From the NCBI RefSeq assembly GCF_000787575.1, contig NW_012236521.1, positions 266,924 to 330,923 of the forward strand: a stretch of DNA of 64,000 nt, written 5' to 3'. Shown here one piece after another: positions 32,860 through 44,900 of this stretch; the first letter of the stretch is position 1, and every line of letters begins with the position of its first letter. The DNA comes from Acytostelium subglobosum LB1 (Eukaryota; Evosea; Eumycetozoa; Acytosteliales; Acytosteliaceae). Both the position numbers and the translations under genes were made by a program. The notes below the pieces were generated by a model. That model was not told the DNA's origin. It searched no databases and worked only from the letters and a program-made list of their open reading frames with translations.

Positions 32860-35825
32860 ATGTCTATATTCGCACCCAATCCAACATGTAAGCACGCACT
32901 ACTTTGATTGAATTCTTACCTCTCTCTTTCTATCTATCTCTTTCTTTCTCCTCCTCTCTCCCTCTCTCTCTCTCTCTCCAACGACGCATACCCAACACCA
33001 ACACAATCGCAACACTGATCCTCACCATCCATCCGTCCACCTGCACCACCTCTTGATCCGATGTGCATGGTAAACTATGAATGAGATGCTCATTGTGTTG
33101 TTGAGCTACAAGGCTGAATTCAATGAGATTGATAACCTGATGATCACATTTGAATATACATCCATCCAGTTATTAAATTAATTGGTGTGCATTGCTGCCA
33201 GGCTGTTGCTCTCCTGAGGCCTGGTTGGCACCCACAATGCATCGGCGCGCTTCAGAAAGACTCTAAAGAGGATGAATGATAAAGGATGAAGAATAAGATA
33301 TCTTTGAAGAGTAAGTACAATGAATCTGCCGAGTAATAAACTAACATCTCCCTTTCCTTCTTCTTCTCCTTCACTTTCTCTTCTTTTCTCTCTTCTCCCT
33401 TTTTTTTGTTCTCCTCTCAAAGCTACCTTTGGTACCTTCAACAACAATGCTACACCAAGATGGGGATTCGGACCCACAACTGGACAAGCAGAAAATAGGC
33501 CAACAATCTCAACGTTTGGGCCTTCAACAACAAGTAAGTGTCAATATGTGATCGACCGATTATAATAGTAGAGGCCATTCATTACTAACGCTCATTCTCA
33601 AAGACCCTTTCAACACAACTCCAACAACTACCAACTTTAACTTTGGACTCGGTACCAACACCGCCGCCACCACCAACCTGTTTGGAACTCAGACTCCCGC
33701 TGCACCAGCCACAGTCTCCACGTTCAACTTCTTCACGCCTGCGCCTACAGCCACAGCCACTACCAATGCCGGTCCATTCCAGTCTCTTACGACAAACAAT
33801 GGAAGTACCCAAACAAACTTGTTTGGCATGGCCACATCACCTACAACCGGTACTGGCAACCCTCCTTACAAACAGACGTCTGATTTGGAGACCATAAAGG
33901 GAGAGCCTACCAAGTTCTTTATCAACTCCATCAGTGCAATGAAGGAGTATAAGGACAAGTCTTATGAGGAGCTCAGACATGAGGACTCAAAGAAACCAGT
34001 TGGAGCGTTCCCCAATCCTTTCCCAAGCTTCTCCACCACTGCGCCAACTGTAACGCCAACACCAGCGCCATCTGCCTCTCCAAATGCGTTTAGCAATTTA
34101 CTCTTTGGCACCAACAACAACACTGCTGCTCCAGCAGTTACACAATCTACATGGTCCAACCCATTCACAACCAATACTACTACGACTACTACCAACCCAT
34201 TTGATGCCAACCCTTTCAAAACAAATCCAACTATACAGTTCAACAACAATACAACAACAACAACAACAAGTCCAGGTTCAATCTTCAACAATCCATTCAA
34301 CACAACAACGTCCAATGCTTTGACACTAGGCATGTCATTCATTGACCATTCAATCAAACCAACACCATTGCCAATATTCAATATCAACAACGGCAATACC
34401 ACACCAACGTTGTTCAATCCTCAGACTTCTATGTCACTCATTACTCCAGCGGCAGTATCTACTACTGCTCAGGACCCTAAGACATTCTCATGGCTTACCA
34501 GTACATCTGCCAACCCAGTGTCTACTGCTCCTGTCCAGACCACCAATACCTTTCCCAACATCTTCCAGACCGGCAACACTTCCACGTTGTTGTCAAACAA
34601 CACCAACGCCAACAACACCAACAACACCGCTCAGGTGTCAATCTTTGATAAGCCAACATGTGGCTGGCCCACAACAACACCAACATTTACTTGGACAACA
34701 CCAACTTCCACAACGTCCACGTCAACGTCAACAACAAATGACAAGCCAATTTACTCAAACTGTTGGTTTGGATTGGCTGCCAATTCTTCATGTCTGGGTA
34801 ATAACCAGACCACTTCTACAATGATTGGGGCGCTTGAGCCAATCGCCCAGCCAACAATCAAGTTGAATGATTCCATTGCCTCCGAGAACCCCTACTTCCC
34901 AACGACCAAGGCCCAGACCTTGCCCAAGGTCCTCTTCACAGCAACAAACAATGTTGCCCAGGTCATCCCCACGACCATCACTTCAGTCGCTGCAACTGTC
35001 CCAGCCACAACAACTCCTCAGGTGTCCACATCCAGCACCACCTCCACATTGCAGTTGTACACTCCAAGATCAACCACCAAGTTGGTTCCACGTAGATTCA
35101 ATGCAACCCAGGCATCCGAAGCACCAGCACAACCAATTAGCAATAGCAGCCGCACAACAACAACAACAACAACAACATCAACAATCACGTTGGATGACTT
35201 TGTTACCAAGTACTCAAAGAGTCTCACAGTTAGCACAGCATCCGAGACTGCCGCTTCTCTCAGGAAGCCAGCTCAGTTGTTCACTACTGCTAAACCAACT
35301 GGAGATGTTCAACAACCAGCCCCAGTGTCATCACGTAAAGTCAAGGTCCATCAATCAAAGCCAGTCGTACAAGAGATCAAGTCCAATCCAAAGGCACCAA
35401 AGTTGACCCTCACTGGATACGCATGCCGTCCAACTATTGAGCAGCTCCAATCAATGTCTGATAATGAGTTGGCCGCCGTCAACAACTTTTATGTTGAGCG
35501 CATTGGATATGGTTCAGTCTTGTTCCTTGGCAATGTTGACCTTAGAGGACTCGACCTGGATCAACTCATCGTATTTGAGAAGAGAGAGATCACCGTCTAC
35601 CCTGACGACTCAAAGAAGCCAGCCGTGGGAGAGGGTTTGAATCGCAAGTCAATGATCACACTCCAAGAGTGTTGGCCACAGAACAAGGATGGAACATTCA
35701 ACAAGTCCGAGAAGCATTTCGAACTCTACACCAAGCTCTTGAAGAACAGAGAGCGACAAGGAGCACACTTTATCGATTACGATGGTAACGAGGGAGTGTG
35801 GCGATTCAATGTGGACCACTTCTAA
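32860..35825 (+). CDS. nup98: Nucleoporin Nup98 (FG repeats, GLEBS, C-terminal autoproteolytic-type domain), 786 aa
   Basis: Symmetric FG nucleoporin of the nuclear pore. Exons 32860-32887, 33423-33533 and 33604-35825 sum to 2,361 nt. The N-terminus (MSIFAPNPTSTFGTF) starts a Thr/Asn/Pro-rich region with scattered FG, LFG and PF motifs. A GLEBS motif that binds Rae1/Gle2 is present at about residues 135-170 (YKQTSDLETIKGEPTKFFIN, SYEELRHED). The last about 145 residues are the Nup98 C-terminal domain: LTGYACRPTIEQLQSMSDNE, YVERIGYGSVLFLGNVDLRG, VIV-type strand LIVFEKREITVYPDD and EGVWRFNVDHF. The reading frame ends directly after His-Phe, the residues preceding the scissile bond in the family. 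No Nup96 part follows. Intron 1 is 535 nt and carries a strong hairpin. Vertebrate and yeast genes end with a cleavable tail or Nup96/145C. Confidence 0.93.
33188..33241 (+). ncRNA. Candidate intronic hairpin RNA in nup98 intron 1
   Basis: TGCATTG (33188-33194) pairs with CAATGCA (33235-33241). Inside it TGCC and AGGC pair with GCCT and GGCA (with a GGTT side bulge) around a 15-nt loop. It is GC-rich in an otherwise pyrimidine/AT-rich intron, so it could be a snoRNA-like or microRNA-like hairpin. No clear H/ACA or C/D boxes are positioned correctly. Confidence 0.3.
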
Positions 35826-35941
35826 GCACAGTAGTGATCAGTCCTCAACAAACAATGTAATAATAATAATAATAAATGAACAACAACAATAACAAATAAT
35901 GATTAACTAAGATTGAATGTATATTGTAATATTTGGGATTA

Positions 35942-38900
35942 TTATGCAGTGGTGGTTGATGGCGCAGCAGCGTCATAGGTTAGACTAAAGTATGGATAAA
36001 GGATGAGGTTGTTCTTCCAGGTCATTGTGATGGTCTTGGTCAGACTGCCACTGATATATGGTGGTACTTGGCAAGACAACAACTCAGTGCCGTCCAACAG
36101 TTTGGTGCAGATCATTGCGACACCATCGACTGTGATCGATGCCAGACCTTGTCCATAAGTATCCTTCATCAGAATGGTACCTCCGGTTTGTGGTACAGTG
36201 CTGGCACCGTTGGCAACAATCATGGTTGGGTCCAATATCTCGATGGAACCATTGACAAATGCCGATTGATCAATTACCAGCTCTGTCAAGTTGGAGTGAA
36301 CTGATGTCTGGCCAACATTATTGGTCAATACCAATGTCTTGTTGGAGATTGTCGATTGAATAATTGACCAAAGTGTAACTGTTGCGTTGGGTGTTGGTGT
36401 GATTGTTGGGTATACTATCGAGTTGAACATGGTCCATGGATATTGACCGTAGGGTAGTGTGATCACTTGGTCTCTGGTGCTGTTGAATGTCTCCAATGTG
36501 GTTGAAGCATTGAGTGGCAGTGAGGAGTTGTCAACCTGCGCTACAATGAATCGTGCCATTGATGCTGTCTGATTGGCATCAGCGTAGAACACTGGGTATT
36601 GGATGGTGGTGGTCTCACTGGTGTTGACTAGGGGGACAAATCTGTTCTGTATCATTGGTGTCAAGGTGTTGTTGGCACTGGCGAACGAGAGTATGGCGGT
36701 TGAGGGTGGCACGTCAACAGAGACATTGACTGGGAATTGAGTGATACTCAGATGGCGAATGATTGTCAGGCCCGAGACTGGATTCCTTGACTTCACCATC
36801 AACTCTGTTGTCGATATGTTTCCAAGAGTCTGATTGCGTTCGGCATCATCCAACAGACCATTCATATTCGAATCGATGTACAATGTTGTGTCCAAAGTCT
36901 GGTTGAATTTGATTGTCAAGTTACCATCAGTCAAGTTGGTCTTGCAGTATGAATCAAACTATAAAGTTTGAATGAGTTGGCAGTCATGTTAGTGATTGAT
37001 TGATTGATCGAGTGCAATATAGCATAACATACGTTGAATACCAAGTTGGAACTGGATACATTGGTAATACCATAGTCGGTAAGGTTGAATGATCCATAGC
37101 AAAGGTGAACTAGTTGGTTGGTGTCCAGTGCACGTACGGTGCCATTGCATCCAAACTCGTTAACGAGCAATACAGAGACGTTCTTGGCAATGTTGGAAGT
37201 AGGTGTGAGTACTATATCATGGTGGATGGCAACATCAAGTGGGAGGAGCAGTCTGCCAGCTGGCAATGAGATGATGTTCACATTGTATGATCCAACAGGA
37301 TTGACAATATCTAATGAGTAGTAGCCGGTGACGTCTGATGATGTCTGGATGGGCGTGGATAGGGAAGGTCCAGTGACCTGGATCATCACATTGGGAAGAG
37401 GTTGATCAGTCTGCTCCTCGTATTTGTTGTCGGTGCTATGGTCGATGAACAAATAACCGTTCAGGTGAGCTGCAAATACTGGGATGCCTGTAGTCGAAGC
37501 TGTGGTTCCAGATGTGGTAGATGCAGATGTTGATGCTCCAGTGGCCGAGGCACTTCCAGAGGTTGTCGATGGAGATGTTGTGGATGCGCCAGTTGTCGAT
37601 GCTGTCGATGGAGATGTAGTTGATGCATCGGTGGTCGAGGCACTTGACGATACGCCAGTGGTCGAGGCTGTCGATGGAGAGGTTGTTGATGCATCAGTGG
37701 TCGATGGGGAGGTTGTTGACACGCCAGTTGTCGATGCAGTGGATGGAGATGTAGTTGATGCGTCAGTGGTCGATGGGGAGGTTGTTGACACGCCAGTTGT
37801 CGACGCAGTGGATGGAGATGTAGTTGATGCATCAGTGGTGGACGGAGAGGTTGTCGAGGCTGTCGAGGTAGTTGAGACTCCAGAGGTTGTTGAGGCATCG
37901 GTGGTGGTCGAGGCACTTGTTGATGCGCCAGTGGTCGAGGCTGTCGATGGAGATGTAGTTGATGCATCAGTAGTCGATGGGGAGGTTGTCGAAGCAGTCG
38001 TTGTGGTTGTGCCTGTGGATGGTGATGTTGTCGATGGCGAAGTTGTTGAGGCGGTGGTGGCAGTTGTGGTTGATGGGGATGTTGTAGATGCTGCGGTGGT
38101 CGATGGAGAGGTAGTTGATGCGCCAGTGGTCGATGGAGAGGTTGTCGAGGCTGTGGTCGTAGTCGAGACTCCAGTTGTTGTGGATGGGGAGGTTGTCGAT
38201 GCAGTAGATGGAGATGTAGTTGATGCGCCAGTTGTAGATGGAGAGGTAGTCGAAGCGTCAGTGGTCGATGCAGTGGATGGAGATGTAGTTGATGCGCCAG
38301 TGGTCGATGGAGAGGTTGTTGATGCATCGGTGGTCGATGGGGAGGTTGTCGAAGCGGTCGATGTAGTTGGGACTCCAGTCGTAGTGGCGGCAGTTGTAGA
38401 CGGAGATGTTGTCGATGGCGAAGTTGTTGATGCATCCGTGGTCGATGGAGAGGTTGTCGAAGCGCCAGTGGTCGATGGTGATGTTGTGGAAGCGCCAGTG
38501 GTCGAGGCTGTCGATAGAGAGGTTGTCGAGGCTGTCGTGGTGGATGGCGACGTTGTTGATGCATCAGTGGTCGATGATGGGGAGGTTGTCGAAGCTGTCG
38601 TAGTAACTGGGGTTCCAGTCGTTGTGGCGGTTGTGGATGGCGAAGTTGTTGAGGCAGTGGTGCCAGTTGTGGTCGATGGGGAGGTTGTCGACGCAGTTGA
38701 TGTAGTTGGGACCCCAGTTGTTGTGGCGGTAGTTGTTGAAGGCGAAGTAGTTGAGGCGGTGGTGCCAGTTGTAGTCGATGAGGAAGATGTAGAGGCTGTC
38801 GTAGTAGTTGGTGCAGTTGTACCAGCAGTAGTCGATGGTGAGGTTGTCGAAGCTGTCGATGTAGTAGGGACTCCAGTCGTTGTGGCGGTAGTTGTGGATG

Positions 38901-41900
38901 GCGAAGTTGTTGAAGCGGTGGTGCCAGTTGTGGTCGATGGAGATGTTGTTGAGGCGGTCGTTGTCGTGGATGGTGAAGTTGAGGTTGTGCCAGTTGTAGT
39001 TGTGGAGGTAGTGGATGAGGAGTTTTGGTAAGTCATAGTGTAGTATTGCAATAGTTGTACATTGTTCCACAGCATGGTCACTTGCTTGACAAGTTCTCCA
39101 CCTCGGTAGGCTGGTACGGTACAAGTGACATTGTCCGACTCTGGTGTGGTGTAGCAATCAATGGTAACACCATCAATGATCATCACAGGCTGTGCAATGA
39201 ACTGATTATAGCGCTTCTTGAACGTGATGTTCTGGCCAGCCTGTGGCACATCGATCGATACATTGGCCAAAAGGGTAGGGTCAAACACCTCGATCCAATC
39301 ATAATCAGTGATGTTGAATGTGTACTGCATCGTTGTGTTCTGGTTCAAAGTCACATTGCTGCCAAGTGCTGCTGTGGAGGTGAGCGCGATCGACTTTGTG
39401 GACGTGGGTGCCACGACGATCTGTGTGTGTGGTGGCATCCAGCCAACACTCTGGAAGTATGAAGTCCTGAAGCGGCCATAAGGTAGTGACACTGATGGAG
39501 TTGTTGAGTTGGCCGATGCCAACATGGTGATTGTGTTCTCGGACTTCTCCTCATAGTATCCATAGTGCACTGGGGTGGGGTTGGCTGATGGCGAGACGAC
39601 CAGACCCTGGACCACGGGGACCACGGGTGATGTCTGGTTTCCAGATAGGGTGGCGCGGTATGTGATGATGGCGTCGGCTGGCACATCGAGTGTGACCAGC
39701 ACCGGGAGCGAGGTGACCTGGATCGTGGTGTTGACGGCAGAGTTGTACTGCGTGGAGTTGGAAATGATTGTGATCTGTCCGTTCACGGGCAGGCTGGTAG
39801 TGGTCTCGTTGGCATCCATCATTCCATTCATGTCCTGATCAACGTAGAGTTGGAGCTTGATTGACTGCGCGTAATTGATCGTTACCAGTGGTCCACTTCC
39901 AATGAGGGTAGACTGGCATATTGGGTCAAACACCGACGACGATGGTGTCAATGGTGATGGCGCGACAAAGTTGAAGTTGGACAGATTGTATGTGCCATAT
40001 TGCAGTGTGATCGAGTTGCCCTGTGCGTCTGTGAGTGTGCCGACACAGCCCTGCTTGGACCTGGTGAACTTTGCAAAGTTGACAATCACCCTTGCGCCGG
40101 GATCGACTTGCACCGTACGTTGAGTGATCGGCATTATGTGCTGTGGCTTGGTGTTGACCACGGTGACAGTATGTTGGCCAGGAGTAAACGTGGCGTAGTA
40201 ATATTTGCCATTGAAGTCTGTTGTCAAGTTGGTAACGTGGCCTGTTGGATCAACAATGAGTACAGTGGTGCCATAGTCCAAACGATCAATTCCAGAGTCG
40301 TATACATTGTTGAAGTTGTTATCAACATATACAATGCCCTCGAGTTCTGACACTGATCCAGCACCTGTTGTAGCGCCAGTCGTGGTTGTAGCTCCAGTCG
40401 TTGTGGATGGTGATGTTGTCGATGGACTGGTGGTAGATGGGCTGGTGGTGGAAGTAGTCGAGGCGGGACCAGTCGTTGGGGTGGTTGTGGTTGGGGTTGT
40501 CGTTGATGGGCTGGTGGTGGAAGTGGTCGAAGCGGGGCCAGTTGTTGGGGTGGTTGTGGTTGGGCTTGTCGTGGAAGTAGTCGAGGCTGGACCAGTTGTT
40601 GGGGTGGTTGTCGAGGGACTGGTAGTCGAGGGACTTGTGGTCGTGTCAGTGGTCGAGGCTGGACCGGTAGTTGGGCTGGTTGTCGCCGGACCTGTGGTGG
40701 CTTGACCGGTTGTGGTGGTCGAAGCGGGGCCAGTGGTTGGGCTGGTCGTGGATGGACTTGTTGTGGCTGGACCAGTTGTTGTTGTGGTCGAGGCTGGGCC
40801 AGTTGTTGGACTGGTGGTTGATGGACCAGTGGTGGCAGGACCGGTTGTGGAGGTGGTCGAGTCAGTAGTCGAGGCAGGGCCAGTTGTTGGGCTGGTCGTG
40901 GATGGACCAGTCGTTGGACCGTTGGTAGTTGTCGATGGATTGTTGGTTGTTGTGTCCGTTGTTGTTGATCCACCATCGGTAGTTGAGGATGGATTTGAAC
41001 CACATGGATTGATAGCTGGGAAGTTGAAGATATTGCCAAAGAAGCTGGTGATGCCTCCCAATCTGCTGGTGATCTGCAGTGCACTTCCAATGACAGCGTT
41101 CAGGCTACATTTGCCCAGTGGATCGGTCATCCATCCGAGTTTAGGTGGCGAGGGCAGTGTGATTGTGGGTGGCAATATGTCGTCAAAGTCAAAGTTCCAA
41201 GGGATGGGGTCGCGGGTCTTGAAGATCATGTCGGTGGCCGTGAATCTCCATGGTGTTGGCAAGCCAGTCACCACTCCAATGGGTATGGTCACGACGAATG
41301 TCACGACTACTGTGCCAATCTTGGTCACAGGGTCGATGATAACCGAGGTCGTGGTAATGATGTCAATCACAACTTCTCCCTCAATCTCTGGTGTCTTGGT
41401 CTTGTCTGGCTCTTCTGTGCTTCCAGAGTTGGAATCTGATGACGATGAGGACGAGGATGAGGAGGATGATGAAGAGTCATCGTCGCGATGAGTGAATGTG
41501 ACGGCGTTGGATTGGCGCGATTTGAAGGTCACAACGACATCCTTGGGTCCAGCGGCAGCGGGCGCGATGGTACATGTGAGCGCTGTGGCATCGTATGCCA
41601 CAGTCTCCATGGGACATGCCACACCACCGACTGTGATGGTGGATGTTTGGCCAAACAGTCCGAGGTCAGTACCCTTGATGGCAATGTGGGTGGACTCGCT
41701 GACTCCGCCATCGGATGGTGTGATCGAGTCAATATGTGGCGCACGGAATGAAAAGTCTGAGTTGTCATTGCTGCGCTGATCGCCCAAAGTGACGTACAAG
41801 TTGATGTTGGTGCCCCATCCGCGTGGACAAACAAACACAATCATCGTGTCGTTGGACGAGGTGATGCGTTCGGCGTGGCCGTTGAAGTACACACTGAGCA

Positions 41901-44900
41901 CCGAACCATCCTCACGGAAGTTGTGTCCATTGATTGTTACGGCGTACTGGCCAACGATTGAACCGTCGGCGGGCGAGATTGAGTCGATCTTGGGTGGGCC
42001 ATAGTATGTGAAATTGACCTGTTGGGTGGTCGAGCGGCCATCTGCCACAGTGACCACAACCAGCGCGTCACCTTCAGTGCTGGACGCGGGGGTGGTGCAG
42101 ACGATGGACTCGTGCGTGCTTGAGAGGATGGTCGTTGCGACGTTGCCAATCTTAACCGATGGGTTGAGGCCATAGTTGGCTCCGGTGATTGTGGCGCGCG
42201 TGCCACCTTGCATGCGACCGCGGTTAGGCACGATCGAAGTGATGTTGGGCGCATCGTATGAGAAGTATGTGTTGGTGTCGGATTCTTGGCGGCCGGCAGT
42301 GACCTTGACGCGCTTGTCCACACCCTCGCCACTTGGCACGGTACAGACGGCGCGCGAAGCATTGATCCAGGACACGGCCAAACATTGGAGATCGCCTACA
42401 AAGATTGAGTTGTCCGCTGATTGGCCTTGGGCGGTGGTCGCGGTGGCCAGTGGGCTGGGGACAAAGTTGGCGCCGACGATTGTGATCTGCACACCACCCT
42501 TGGTCGGGGCGTGGTAGTCCAGGTCATCGACTGATGGCTTGTTGTACGACATGTTGTACGTGCCCTGTTGGTTGGCGATGTTGACGCGCATGGGGATGTT
42601 GGCGCCCATCCCATAGGGTGCGAGACATCTGATGGTCTGATGGTCGACCCATGTGGCGTTTGCGCATGTGCGCGAGTCTGTGGCCGATCCAATCTCCACA
42701 CTAGAGTTCTGGGCGTCGACACCTGTTGGCACAAAGTTAGCACCAGTGATTGTGATCAAGCTGCCCTCTGTGTCAGAGAGTGTGGCCGCGGTAACCTGTG
42801 GTGCGTTGTAGGAGAAGAATGTGTTGGCTGCCTCGATGGCCTGGAAGCCGACTGTGACGTTGACGATCAACTCCTTGCCAATGCCCTTGGGCACTACACA
42901 CTCCACCTTGTCCTGATCGATCCATCTGATTGATTGACATGGGGTCGCGCCTATAATGACTGTGAAGTTGGCGTCGGGCTGTGGGTGCTGGGTGTTGATG
43001 TCGTTGGCGAGGGACGCTGGCACAAAGTTGGCTCCGGTGATTGTGACGTGTGCGCCACCCTCGGTCGGGGAGACATAGGGTCCCGAACTGACAGTGGGCG
43101 GGAGATAACTGAATGTAGAGTTGTCAGTGTTGAGCTGTCCCCCAACTGCCACGTCCAGACTGAGGTTCTTGCCGACACCCGCTGGCACAGTGCACACCAA
43201 CTGCGCGGACGACACCCATTTCACCGGGGTGCACAGGTGGCTGTTGATCGTCACGTTGCTGCGTGTGACTCCGCCATCAGACACATTGGTTGGCACAAAG
43301 TTGTGGCCTTGGATGGTGATGTTGACGCCGCCAGGAGTTGGTGCGCGTGGTACCAACGTCACGTTGGGCGCGTTGTACGCAAAGTTGACAGTGTTTGATG
43401 GTTGATTGCCGATTGATGTCATTATAGTATGATTGCGGCCGATGCCTGGAGGCAGCTGGCCGATGATGAATGTCGAGTTGACGAATGACACGTTGTGCAG
43501 CATCACTGTGCCGTCCATTGTTACGTTTGTGTAGTTGGCTGGGCCTTCCAGTGGAGCGTCGGTAAGGTTGAGACCAGACTCGTGCACCTCCACGATCAGC
43601 TCGTTGGGAACAAAGTTGTCTCCAATCAAAGTGATCTGAGCGCCACCATCCGTGTCACTATCACTCACTGATGCGTTGGCAATCGATGGTGCGATGTAGC
43701 GCAGCTTGTCCTGGGCGATGTCACCTCCCGAGTACAGGCCAACCTCGACCACAATGTCGCGGCCAATGCCTGGGTTCATCCAGCAGCGCACACAATCAAA
43801 GTCCACGGTGCGGCGGAACGAGTCGTTCAGAGAGATGTACGGGTCGAAGTTGTCGATGCTGATCGCCACATCAGGGCTCTGGGCGGCGGGCACAGGTGCC
43901 GGGGTGTGGCCGTCAGCGGCAAAGTATTTCTTGTCCATATAGCAGTTGTCGTGGTCGTCCTCGCACTCAAGGTCGACCGTGGCATCGTATAAGAACACGC
44001 TAGGCATCAGACCATCGCGCACTCCCAGGTTGGTTCCGGCGATCCAGAACAGGGAGAAGTAGGCTGTGGGCATGGGCGGGTACACGATCTGGAGGATGTG
44101 TGGACCCTTGTACGACAGGATGAAGTTCCTCTCCTGTGACACCTGGTTGTCGACCACGACGCGTACCGTGGACAGCGGGTTGGTTCCAGTTGGCGTGAAA
44201 CACGTTGCCAGGGTATCGCTTATGATTATTGATGGCTCACAAGGGTTCTCGGCAAGGAGTATGGAGAACTCGGTAGTGGTGTCTGGCGCGCCAAATGACG
44301 AACCTTGGACAGAAATTAGTTGTCCACCTCCATTGTCCAAACTGATCATTGGTGTGATTCCCGTGATCTTTGGTGCAGTAAAGTTGATGAAGAATTGATT
44401 GAATGATAGATCATTGGATTGCTTGGCGACTGTAACTGTTATCAGTCTTCGGGGGTTGATGGTGTGAGTATGCATTTGAATGTGTGAGTTTGCATTTGAG
44501 TTTGAGTGGATCTTTTTGGTAATACATACTTGTTCAAACCTGTACCCTTGGCTTCAAAGATGAAACCCTGACCTTGGTAACTGTCGACTATGTGTTGGAC
44601 TATGTTCTCAACTTGGACCGTGATGTCTGCGATTGTGGATGTGTATGAGAAGAAGCTGGATCCTGTAATCGTCACCAATGAGCCAACTGTTGGCACTGGC
44701 TCCACTGGCATGATCACTTGACTAATGTAAGGTCCTACATGATTGAGTGTGAGTGTGAGTGAGTGATTGATTTGGTGAGGGGTTGGAGTGATTCCAAGAA
44801 CATACTGTAATATGCAAAGATCCAGTCACGAAGTGGTCGCTCGGCGGGTAGCCTGGCTTGGGAGTTGTAATAGGTGATTGGTAGGATACCAATGCCATCG

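Noticed and set aside
37461-38564. 367-codon Pro/Gln/Arg/His-rich minus ORF
   Set aside because: Alternate-frame reading of the coding minisatellite; the Thr/Ser frame continues the flanking domains and this one does not.
37484-39031. 515-codon plus-strand ORF of Val/Asp/Glu repeats
   Set aside because: It is the antisense shadow of the Thr/Ser/Pro repeats of the giant minus-strand gene, with no start context or splice signals of its own.
42176-43398. Several 110-150 codon plus-strand ORFs
   Set aside because: Antisense to IPT units of the giant minus gene, with no coding signatures.
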